Source: Chromera velia
Lineage: Eukaryota > Sar > Chromeraceae
DNA length: 22,157 bases
Direction: 5' to 3'
Assembly (NCBI GenBank): GCA_018398765.1
Contig: JAHBMJ010002152.1
Span: forward strand, 1-22,157
Under the pieces are notes generated by a model that was not told the origin of the DNA, did no database searches, and worked only from the letters and a program-made list of their open reading frames with translations. Numbering within the stretch: the first letter of the stretch is position 1; every line of letters starts with the position of its first letter. Made by a program: the position numbers and the translations under genes. Positions 11,341 through 20,918 of this stretch are shown piece after piece.

Positions 11341-12059
11341 TCTGTCAGTCGGTCTGTCTGGACCTGTCGATCGAACCATCGGGGAAGCTTCCCTTGCTTG
11401 ACCGGCTGAAGGTTGCGGTTCTTCCATGTCGTACTCCACAGTTGTGATCGTGCAGGAGCGCCATAATTCACTGTCAAAAAGAAAAAAACAAGAAGTTAAA
11501 AAAAAAAAAGTCATAGAGTCTGGCAGTCTGTCAGTCAGTCTCCCTTTTTGTCTTTCTTTTTGCTCGTTCTTCCTCGGAATTTTTATTTTTTTTTGGTTCC
11601 CTCTCTCTGTCATCCTATTTCTCTCTGTCTCTCCTTGATTCCCCTCGTCTCTGTTCATTCACTCTATGTTTTCTTCAGCCCGTCCATCCGTCCCTTAATT
11701 ATTTTTCTCTTATCTTACTTACACTGTGACGCTTCAATTCCGGTTCTCCTTTTCATTGTACAGGCCGAAGTAAGGAGACCCGGGGGAGGGGCATTTTGCA
11801 GCAGTTTTGCTTGACAAAAGGTGGGATCCACTGAGTGGCTGAATCCTCAACCGGTGAACAAGTTTTGTCATGCGTTTCGATCTGCGAGACAGCAACTTGG
11901 CTGTACCTTTCCACAGTGGTTTGGTACGTGCCTTCTTTTTTTTCTCATCTTTATGTTTGCATGGTTCGTATATGGTTCGTTTGCAGATATTTTCTCATTT
12001 GTATGCACGTGGGCTGAAGGCTTCAACATTCTAATTTATTTGCAGTACAAGTTCCCCTT

Positions 12060-13140
12060 TGCAGTCCAACTTTGAACTTCATGCTCAGAAACTGTCCGAA
12101 GAACTATTAACGAAACGTGTACTGTTGTGTGCCGCCCTAGTGCGTCACACCGTCTCACATGCATGCAGATGCCCCGGCGGACCCGGCATGCCTAGCCCTG
12201 CGCGGTGCGGGCCCTTTGCATTATAGACTGCATATATTCCGTCGAACGAATAATTCTGGTTCGGCACGCGGTGCTCTCTCTGACTGCTGTTACTATTACT
12301 AGCTGATCGATGGAATGAAGTTCTTTGTTCTAGAAGCTGTCCTGACTGACAGTTTCACGTGACCACGATCCATAGAATCGGCATAGATTCGTTCTTACTA
12401 CTATGACTGGACTGCCTGCCAATGCATATGGAGTCTCCTCAGTCTAGCTGGTATATAGCATATACCAACTTTGTCCGTGAAAATTGTCCTATTAATTATC
12501 CCTAGAATTATGCATTTTTCAGACATGTTAAACCGCTGCTAGTGATGAACATATATTATTAAAACGTTTTATTTTATGTTTTGTATATATAGTGATAGTG
12601 GTAGTGATTTAATGGGTGCGCTAGGTAGAGCACTCAGTGTTATACTATACTAAGTTTTATATATAATATGAATTGAATTGTTTCTTATACGGTGTATATA
12701 AGTAGCGGTACGTGCAATTTATACTCCTAAAAGTTTTTTAGCAACGTTTAGCAGCATTGCTTCTAATAATACTAGTGGTTACTGGACTAAATCGGATCTT
12801 TCACCGGTTCAGAGCCTACTAGAGAGCCTAATGATATAACATTCATGTTAAAACTGTATTATAAAACCTGCATAGCAAAACCTAGAACTATAAACCTAGC
12901 TAAGTCCTAGGCTAAGCTAGAGGCTAAGTCTTTTTGACTTGAGGGTTGGGTAATTAAACTTAGGTCTACGCTTAGCTTAAGATCAACCTATAGGGTTAAT
13001 TCGTACTAGGTTGATTCAACAAGTTTAAACAAAATCAAACTAAATATGTACCCTGCTATCTGGTAGACTACCTATCGGTCTAGACAGTCATCACCCTTAG
13101 CGTTATCTCTTCATATTATTATTATATATTTTATAAGGAT

Positions 13141-13174
<34 letters not shown>

Positions 13175-13190
13175 ACCTATAGATATTGGC
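12060..13190. other. AT-rich, ORF-free island of different composition
   Basis: This stretch lacks the strand-biased pyrimidine/purine tracts found elsewhere and is rich in CTAG, TTAA and TATA words. I see no open frame of at least 60 codons on either strand. It contains small inverted repeats (12447-12465, TGGTATAT-AGC-ATATACCA; 12984-13016, nine-base arms ATCAACCTA/TAGGTTGAT) and ends in an AT run at 13143-13172. It lies between the convergent genes A and B. It could be an inserted non-autonomous element, a decayed transposon, a structured non-coding RNA locus or foreign DNA. No terminal repeats or target duplications were found by eye. Confidence 0.55.
13143..13172. repeat. (AT)15 microsatellite with palindromic flanks
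   Basis: A pure AT run is flanked by GATCA on the left and TTGACC on the right, so the whole segment is close to an inverted repeat and could extrude as a cruciform. Confidence 0.92.
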
Positions 13191-13960
13191 ATTCCTTTTT
13201 TTCTCCGCTGAAAGAATGATTGCAATGCATGGGCAATTTCACAAACAATTTCAACCGCGCACTGGCAGTATAGTTATTCTTGAAGAGCTATTGCGGGAGC
13301 TGAGAGAAAAGCCTGCATGTGCCACCATGCCACCATCCATGAAATCAGAGGAAAGGGGAGGAGCAAGCGTGCAGTTCCGCCCGAAAAAGTGGGGGTCCAA
13401 ATGTCTTTCAGGTCAAACCTGAGCTGTCGCGCACTGTCACCCGCACGACAGAAAAGAAGATGGATCGTGTATACGCAATTGGTAGAAAACATTCAAACAC
13501 ATGCATTAATTGCGATCTATGCATCCATTTTGCCAATAATTCAATCACGCCCCCGTTTCCGTTTCTGTACATAGGTCCCCCACACTCTAGAGACATCCCC
13601 AATCTTGTCTCAAGGGCCGAAAGGAGACAGAAGTCGGGGCAAACCGTCAAGGAGAAAAGGAGAAGAAGGAGAGAAAGGAAGGGAGAGGTCGAGAAGCAAA
13701 GGGAGGAGAAGGAAGGGAGAGGAAGAAAACGGAGGGCATTTAGGAGAACCTAAATTCAAAGCAGCAGGAAGAAAAAAACAAAATTCAGTCGCCCCGTGAG
13801 CCTCTCAGCCACTTTGTCAAGTTGTCTGTCTCCGGATCTCCAAATCCATACACACAGACATGCACACACAGGCATATATATACACATACATACAGAGAGG
13901 GAGAGGGAGAGGGAGAGAGGGAGAGAGGGAGAGAGGGAGAGAGGGAGAGAGGGAGAGAGG

Positions 13961-14007
<47 letters not shown>

Positions 14008-14531
14008 AACAAAAAGAAGTGGAAGAGGGAAGGAATTAAGCAAAAAAGGAAAAGACAGGAAAGGAATGCTGAGTAAGAGTCAAAAACTTGGAAAAACCAA
14101 GAAAGAAAATGACGGGCTGAAAGCAGGCTCTATGAGTACGTCACCTGCGCAAAGGAACAAGAAATGAGCAAGTGAGGCCTTCTACCTTCTTCACCTGGAG
14201 CTTTTAAGATACGAAGAGGGGTTGCACCCCCCCTTTCGAATCTTGCCTGCCTGCCATGCCATGGTTGCGTCTTCCACCCCCTCAGGAGAGGACCTGACAT
14301 CTTTGCATGCCCCCCCCCCCTCTCTCTCCTCGCCTAGAGAGAAACATCCTGTTTGATGACTGTACTTCCTTGGCCCCTCTTCTTCTTGCTCCCCTCCTCC
14401 GTCCCTTTCCCTGGGGGCATGGGTGACAAATGTTTCGACTGAAAGTTCTCAAACAAACGGGCGAACCGAAGGGATCAGCGCCTTTCCGCCATCGGAGCTA
14501 CATACTCATCCAAGCAAGTAAGTCGCCTTTG
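13190..14531. other. region downstream of gene B, no supported gene
   Basis: The sequence returns to the style of the rest of the window: purine-rich on this strand, i.e. pyrimidine-rich on the gene B sense strand. It includes a purine-only stretch at about 13615-13745 and the GA array listed separately. The gene B 3' UTR should lie at the right-hand end. Open frames here are repeat translations without recognisable domains. Confidence 0.55.
13892..14003 (-). repeat. GA-rich interrupted array (GAGAGGGA units then pure GA)
   Basis: GAGAGG and GAGAGAGG units repeat several times at 13892-13962 and then give way to a pure GA run of about 40 bases. The pattern of regularly interrupted dinucleotide followed by pure dinucleotide resembles the CT/CGCT array at the right-hand end of the window. 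Confidence 0.93.
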
Positions 14532-15756
14532 TTACCGAAAAGAAGGGAGCTGGGCGTTCTGAAAGAACCCCAAACCAGGACTCGATGCCCCACTCTCCAC
14601 TTCAGAAGGACTGTCAAGAGAAAGTGGTCCTGCTGAGGGGGACTGCCCACCTCCCCCACTTCCTCCCCCGCCTTCAAGAAGGTCCTTCAGTAATGAGGGG
14701 GGCGGGGCTTCCCCTCCTGTTTCTGCTTCTGGTGTCTTTGGTAGGCTCGGCAATTGCTCTTGGAGGGTCTCGAGCTTGCCCTGAAGACCTCCTAGTGTTT
14801 TGGAGAAGTCGAACTCGGGAACCTGAGGGGCACTCAAAGAGGGAAGGGACGGTGCGGAGGGAATCGAAGGAAGAGAAAATTCAAATTTGGGCGGCGAGGT
14901 GAGGAGGGAGAGTCCCTGCTCGAAATCGTTGGGGAAATCGGGGAAGACCCTGAAGTGGAGGAATTTGACAATCACGTAAACAGTCGTGAGGATCAGGAGG
15001 TATCGTCCCGCAAACAGATCAAGAGACTCGATCACACGGCGAAAGATCTGCACGCACGCAAGCACAGAATCACACACTCATACTAATATATGCCTGCCTT
15101 CCATCGTTGCGTCAATCACGTAGGACTGCACGTACACATTCTTCGAGCACCAAAGTACCGAACAGTACTGTCATGAATTTCGTACAGAGAAAAATGCCGC
15201 CCGAGACAGAGAGGCTCAGAGGGAAAGAGCGGGGAAGAAAGGCAAACAGTGAGTGGCAGGGTCTCAGAAAAGCGACGCGATAATTTCCACACCCTGAAGA
15301 CCAACGGCGGAAAGATCTTGGCACAATCACGTAGCTCAACAGCAGAATTAAAGACAAAAGACCCTGACTGACACACAGACCTCTGACACTTTTCCCACGC
15401 CATTCATCAGGGCCCCCACAGAGAAAAGGAACAGCCGAACTCCCCCGTTGCCTTTGCCTAGTTTTGAGAACCCCCCTCCCACTAGGCGAAGAGGGACCCC
15501 GACGAAGAAGTCAAGGTACGTTGCAAGAACTGCGAGGGCCTTAGTAGACCCGATCAGAACGAAATTGCTGGCCACTGCAGGAACGGAAAAGACACCACCA
15601 CCATGCAAACAAAAATTGGAGATGACAAAAACAGAGATTAGCATACTATGCTCGGCCAACACGGTAAACAGAAAAGAAAGAAAGAAAGAAAGAAAGAAAA
15701 GAAAGAAAGAAAGAAAGAAAGAAAGAAAAGAAAGAAAGAAAGAAAGAAGGAAAGAA

Positions 15757-15792
<36 letters not shown>

Positions 15793-15793
15793 A

Positions 15794-15828
<35 letters not shown>

Positions 15829-16434
15829 GCAAGGAAGAAAGGGAAGGAAGGAAGGAAGGAAGGAAGGAAGGAAGGAAGGAACAGAGAAAGAGAGAAAGAA
15901 AACAAAAATCAGGAATGGACAGAAAAAAAAGAAGTGAGAGACATGCAGGATCTAAAAAAGGAAGGATTCAAAAGGGGAAAAGTGCAAAGACTGAGAGAAG
16001 AAGGAAAGAGCCCACCTCCCTGACTGACTGACTGACTGACTGACGTGAGAAAACGGTCCCTGCCAAAAATGTTTCTGGCGTCTCCTTTGCAGGGAGGACC
16101 CACGAGAGGCCCTTCTCCCTGCACAAGGGTCAACACCCATGATTCAAATGAACACATCCACACATGCACACACTCAAACACAACAAGAGAGAGAAGGGTG
16201 GGGGGAGGGAGGGAGAGAGAGGAACTGAGAGAGGAGAAGACTGGAAAGAAGGCAGAAAAAGAAAGAAGAAAAGAAAAGAGCCACGCGGAAACAAAAATCA
16301 CAGACGCACCGAATGAAGGGAACCAGTGCTTCGTAAAAAAAGGACTCCAAGACGCACAGCTCCAGACGAATGCGAAGAAGTGCACCAGCAATGAGAGGAC
16401 CAAACCTGCTCGAGCAACCGATCGATCGGCAGAA

Positions 16435-16503
<69 letters not shown>

Positions 16504-16525
16504 AAGAAAGAAAAGAAAGAAAGAA

Positions 16526-16565
<40 letters not shown>

Positions 16566-17929
16566 AGAAAAGAAAAGAAAAGAAAGAAAGAAAGCAAGGA
16601 AGGAAGGAAGGAAGAAAAGGAGAGACAGAGGGGGGTCGTTGATTGATTTTGCCTTGTTGGCCTTACAGAGAAACAGATGCCACATTTTGGCTTCTCTCTT
16701 CTTCGTCTAGCCCCATCTACCTTTGCACCACAAGAATCCGTTCTCTCTTTCTCTGAAAGTTGCGCAACTTTGTTGAATTTGGCCCTTGACAAAGAGATTA
16801 TCTCAGCCTTCTTCTTGTGTTCGCCATCATACATCCCTGATCTCTTCTCTCATCAGGATGAGGTACAGAACACTGTGCGATCCCTGCCCGACTCTCTAGA
16901 CTTTATTTTCTCCTTTTGCTGACAGAGACAAGGGGTGAATCGGATCCACACAGAATGAATAAGGCAGAATTCCATGAACGCAGAATGAGTACTTCTTACT
17001 CGGAAGACTCATGCAATTCTTCTGCACAAACAAACAGCACATCGAATTTAAGCATGCTCCTCTCCCTCTCCAGGGGGGGTAGAGCACAAACAGCGCCTTC
17101 TTGTATGGCCTGCCAGACATTATGCACTCCTCTCATTGGCTCCTCCTTCGTTTCAGCCCCAAAAGCGACGGAAAGGTAGAAAGACAAATGGACTGACAGA
17201 CTGACCGACTGACTGGCTGACTGACTGTTCATACGCCTCTTGACCAGCGATCGAAATCACAGCCCCTTGAAGGGCCCGATAGAAGTTGTCACTAGCCCCA
17301 CAGACAGGAGAGAAGTTCTTGGGATCAAACACTGAACCCGTCACTTCGTTGGCAGCGTCCACCGCCACGTTCAGGTTTCGCACCCCACTACTGATACAGA
17401 AAGACCCCGCAAAAGCCAAAATCAAAACCGCAAGAAGAGCCCCAACCGTAGAACGGACATTTTCGGGGAGAGTCTCCCCCTTTTCTTCCCCAGGATCCCC
17501 CGTTGCCTCTTTTTCATTCGCACTGCCCCCGTCCTCTCCCTTCAAAATCGACAAGCCCTTCCCCCCCAACTCTGCAACAAAGCTCGACGACGACGATCCG
17601 GGTCCCCCCTCCCGATCGTCTTGCACACTGTACGCAATGCACATACCCTCTCTTCTGTTTTTGTACGATTGCGTTCCACCATTCTGAGCGCAAGGCCGCG
17701 GGACCCCATCTAGGGATCCGAGAGACTTGAAGCCGTCTCCTCTCCCCTTTCTGGAGACGGCAGCAGAAGGTTTCAGCCTGACGCCCCCCAATCGTTCTCC
17801 GGAGTCCACCAGAGATGACCGCAGACTCCGGACGTGTGTGAAGGACCTCACTGGATTTACCGCAAACAGAAGACAGGCACACAGCCATAGCGGCTTCAGA
17901 AAGAGACGATCAGACCTCCTTCGGCGCAT
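14532..17929 (-). CDS. gene B: putative plastid-targeted multi-pass membrane protein, five exons
   Basis: Minus-strand exons in order are 17929-17226, 16118-16045, 15574-about 15377, 15293-15136 and 15047-14532. Phases fit throughout (about 549 codons), but the exon 3/4 junction is the least certain. The chosen start gives MRRRRSDRLF, a hydrophobic core rich in Leu/Cys, then VRS followed by Phe30 and a basic Ser-containing stretch. This matches the bipartite signal plus transit peptide with +1 Phe used for complex plastids. An in-frame ATG at 18004 would add 25 residues and bury the signal. Hydrophobic segments occur at residues 161-181, around the exon 2/3 junction (FSLASNFVLIGSTKALAVLA), in exon 3 (LFLFSVGALM), in exon 4 (GGIFLCTKFMTVLFGTLVL) and in exon 5 (GRYLLILTTVYVIVKFLHF). 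The last 100 or so residues are Pro/Ser/Gly-rich. I do not recognise the family; a plastid envelope or thylakoid protein is inferred from leader and topology only. Confidence 0.6.
15575..16044 (-). other. gene B intron 2, donor is a perfect (GTCA)6
   Basis: On the minus strand, exon 2 ends in TCTCAC and the intron opens with six exact GTCA units (16044-16021). The interior carries the large TTTC/TTCC array, and the acceptor CCGTTCCTGCAG ends at 15575. Phase 1 fits both flanks. Confidence 0.6.
15670..15881 (-). repeat. (GAAA)n then (GGAA)n array inside gene B intron 2
   Basis: About 160 bases of GAAA with periodic one-base-longer GAAAA interruptions (15670-15828), a short mixed stretch, then about ten GGAA units (15842-15881). 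On the sense strand of gene B these are TTTC and TTCC tracts upstream of the acceptor. Confidence 0.96.
16119..17225 (-). other. gene B intron 1, donor in a degenerate (GTCA)n repeat
   Basis: The minus-strand donor at 17225 reads GTCAGTCAGCCAGTCAGTCG and continues with related units to about 17190, so many candidate GTCAGT donors lie in tandem. The interior holds CA, GA and GAAA repeats (CT and TTTC on the sense strand). The acceptor is CCCTTGTGCAG ending at 16119. Phase 2 on both sides supports the choice. Confidence 0.55.
16438..16620 (-). repeat. compound (CA)n(GA)n(GAAA)n(GGAA)n array in gene B intron 1
   Basis: A pure CA run (16438-16472) passes into GA (16473-16497), then GAAA with GAAAA interruptions (16500-16592), ending in a few GGAA units. 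The order GAAA then GGAA repeats that of the array in the next intron, suggesting shared origin or a shared mutational path. Confidence 0.95.
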
Positions 17930-18093
17930 CTTCGTCGGGCCCCACATTTTTCTTGACGGGCACTGCCACAGACGCGCTCGGCAAGGGAGAGCAATCCAAG
18001 GCAATGGTTTCAGCAGTGTAGTACGGCACTCTGTCTACGCGTGGATTGTTATCTGAAACGCGATTCGATCAGCATGAAAGTCGAAGCTCTTAG

Positions 18094-18123
18094 GACCGTC
18101 GGATCACATTCACGTCGACGGTC
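18094..18123. promoter_or_regulatory. inverted repeat GACCGTCG/CGACGGTC
   Basis: Perfect eight-base arms at 18094-18101 and 18116-18123 flank a 14-base spacer in the divergent promoter. A dimeric transcription-factor site is possible; an RNA hairpin in a 5' leader is the alternative. Confidence 0.45.
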
Positions 18124-18202
18124 GATCACCAAAGTTATCGATCAGTCTGTGACAGTCCCAATGCATGATGGATTTTAGCTCGGACGTGGCTCCGTGCGAA
18201 CC

Positions 18203-18216
18203 ACACATGCATGTGT
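18203..18216. promoter_or_regulatory. 14-bp palindrome ACACATGCATGTGT
   Basis: A perfect palindrome centred on TGCA and containing TGCATG, a core bound by some ApiAP2 factors in apicomplexans. A second copy of the core (ATGCATG) lies at about 18160. Binding here is inference from motif similarity. Confidence 0.4.
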
Positions 18217-18224
18217 ATAGGAAA

Positions 18225-18248
18225 AATCGGGTACGTAATTTTCCGATT
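18225..18248. promoter_or_regulatory. inverted repeat AATCGG/CCGATT
   Basis: Six-base perfect arms at 18225-18230 and 18243-18248 with a 12-base AT-rich spacer. It is the second such element within 160 bases in this promoter. Confidence 0.35.
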
Positions 18249-18561
18249 CTTGACACATGCCTGCACCAAGCACGTATACAGTTTGCCGCACACATGCACT
18301 TCATTATAACTCATGAAAGCTGGTTTACTTGGCGTTGTTGGGAGCTATCTCTTCATTCTGTGAAATATTTACGACTTTTCAAAGCGTAGGTACTTGGTTC
18401 TCAGCTAGCTGAACACCATCTCCCTGCTTTGAGGCTCTGCAGTGACGTTTCGTGACTGTGTTGTTTCCAGTGTTGCTTGAACTAACCACAGGCACGAGAA
18501 AGAACCTAACGTGGAATTTGAAGCTCTGTGACAGTTTTCTGTCCAGCAAAGAGGAAGCACA

Positions 18562-20791
18562 ATGTTCCCTCAGCATATTCCAGGCTCGCGGCAACAGCCG
18601 TACCAGCCTGCATCTCCAGGTCAGGCAATGTGCCAATCTTTGAGAAAAATTGTTTTGTTCACCTCTTTGTGTGTTGTTTGTGTCAAGTAATCTTCGTAAC
18701 CACGGGAGACTCTGCACTGAATGCTCAGTGCAGAGCGAGTCATTCCGTCTGAACCAAATACAAGCACATAGACGAGAGGTTTTGAATTTCGCTCACGGTT
18801 TCATGAGAACAATTCGAAGTCTCGGTCGCGTCCTGACTCTTCACATGCATGTTTTGTCTGACCTGACCAAACCCGAATTTGCCCCCTTCGCACATCTATC
18901 AGACCAGATACGCACACGGTTCCTGCCTAATGTCTTTGTTCACTTTTTCACACGCAGGTCCCGAGAGGAGGCTTGCCTCTCCAACCCAACAGCAGGCTGC
19001 CCAAAGACCTTCAACCAGCCCAGTGGGGATGGGGGGGGCAGTGACTGTGCGTCCTCCCCCCCCGAACACGTCCAACCACGTGTACCGCCAGACCGCATTC
19101 TGTCCAACCCCCACTGTGGCAGCCCGCCGGCTGAACCAGAAGGAAGGGACGACTCCCCTTGTGATCTCCCACAAGTCTTCCCTTCATCAGTCACAGTACT
19201 CCCCGATGGCCTCTTCTGTCCTGGAGGCAGCTGCCGAATTGCACGTCCAGGCACACACACAGCAGCAGAAAAGAGTCGCTAGTCCCTCTGGACAGTCTGC
19301 GCAAAAGCCCTCAAGCGGGTAAGCACTTTGCCGTCCAGAAAATCTGGAAGGAGCGATGGGGACGAGAGAAGGCAACTTGCGTGTCTCACTTCTTTTCTCT
19401 TTTTCCTCTCGGCCAATGTTCTTTTGCCTTTCTTTTAGTCATACTTTTTTGACAAAGCCGAAACACGCTTGAGAGCCCCACGTGTCGTCTCTCTGTCTCT
19501 TCTGCCCCGTCTCTCTGTTCGAACAATTCAAGCAAACTAGGTACATCCTACCTCATTCATAAAGTATGTTGAACATGTTTTCGTCTGTTCTCCCGGTCAT
19601 CTCTGTGTGCACCCATTCACATTCGTGTACACGCAGGCGCCCTTCGACCTTCACGATCTCCCCTCCGAAAGAAAACCCCGAGAGCCCCGTGAGAGAGAGA
19701 GCAGACAAGCCAAGAAAAACGATCGGCACAACGGACCCGAGGGACGAGCGGGAACGCGAAAGGGAGCGGGAGAGGGGGAGGGGAGAGAGAAGATCGACAG
19801 AACCGGAAAGGAGGGAACGAGAGAAGGAGAAGGAGAGAGAGCGTGAGAGAGAAAGGGAAAGAGCACGAGGGGTGCAATTCACAGCAGGTCAGAAACGCAA
19901 CTTTCCGGACGGCATCTTTTCGCGTTTAATCTTGCATATTTATTCTGTCACGAACGTTTACACACGAGGGGTCGGTCAGCTCATGTCAGAACAGAATCGC
20001 GGACGTACAAATCTGCAGGCTGAATTCGAGGGGTTTGGGCTGTATGGCGCGTTGCTCTCCGCAGCTCGCTTTTTCCTCTGGCTCCTCCCGTCCTTCGAAA
20101 GAAAACGTCTAATAGTCCACACGTACAGCCATCTGCAAGTCTCATAGAAAGCCTTCTCTCCCAGCTGTTTCCTGACTTTTTTATTGCTTCTCTCGATTTA
20201 CTGTTCCTCTTCTGCTCTTCTTTCTTTCCTCTTGAGGCGGCTGTCAGTTTTTCCATTTTGCCTGCCTCCTCTTTTCCTTCCAAGTTCCCCTCCCTGCTTT
20301 CATGTGGAACAACAGTCTGGACTTTGTGCTCTACTCGCTTCAGCTTCGCGCACTTCCATCAGTGGGCATCAATAGTCAAACAGAAAACCCAGCCTCCTGC
20401 CTGCACGTCTTGATCCGCATGCAGGAACCAAAGAGGATAAGTCCATGCATTCATTTTCATGCAGTCGTTCATGCATAAAAAGAATTTTGTATGCATGCAT
20501 GCATGCTCCGCAGGAACGAAGGAGGATAAGTCCAAGGCCGTCCGGGACGGAGACCCTGCCAGCGTCCTTGCTGCAGACAAACACGGAACAGATGGGGGGG
20601 GCCTCGAGAAGGACAGGAGGATGTCGAGGTCCGAAGTCAGACGCAAGACCTCCAAAACAGCCGCCGTTGTTCGGGATAAGATCACAGGGATGCTCGCAAA
20701 TCCTGAGGAACTTCGCAAGGTTGCCTCTCAGGTAGGGGGGTCGTCTGTTTCACTACTCTCCTCTCTCTGTCTCTCTCTCTGTCTCTCTGTC

Positions 20792-20834
<43 letters not shown>

Positions 20835-20879
20835 GTGTCCCCCTCTTTCTCTCTCTTTATGTCAGACTCTGTCTCTGTC

Positions 20880-20918
<39 letters not shown>

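Larger units (their letters stand above)
8623..12060. other. gene-poor, microsatellite-rich region downstream of gene A
   Basis: The gene A 3' UTR should lie in the first part, but I cannot place its end. The rest carries GTGA, GT, TTTC, TGTC and TGTA repeats listed separately. Open frames here are short or driven by repeats and show no recognisable domain or chainable splice phases. A fragment near 10205-10255, bounded by CTAG and GTGAGA, reads somewhat like coding sequence but is isolated. Confidence 0.6.
18005..18561. promoter_or_regulatory. divergent promoter region between genes B and C
   Basis: About 560 to 630 bases separate the start codons of two genes that point away from each other, so both promoters must lie here or overlap the leaders. 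Unlike neighbouring introns it has no microsatellites. It contains two inverted repeats and TGCATG-type palindromes, annotated separately. No clear TATA box was seen. Confidence 0.6.

Noticed and set aside
11764-12075. Possible small membrane protein or exon, with hydrophobic open frame at 11821-12075.
   Set aside because: It has no ATG start (GTG only), hydrophobicity comes from T-rich DNA, and no phase-consistent partner exons were seen.
12612-12640. tRNA-like A-box words (GCTAGGTAGAGCA) in the AT-rich island.
   Set aside because: No B-box at a suitable distance and no cloverleaf could be folded by eye.
15638-16642. Long Phe/Ser/Leu-rich or Lys/Glu-rich open frames in both directions.
   Set aside because: They are translations of the GAAA/TTTC and GGAA arrays inside gene B introns.
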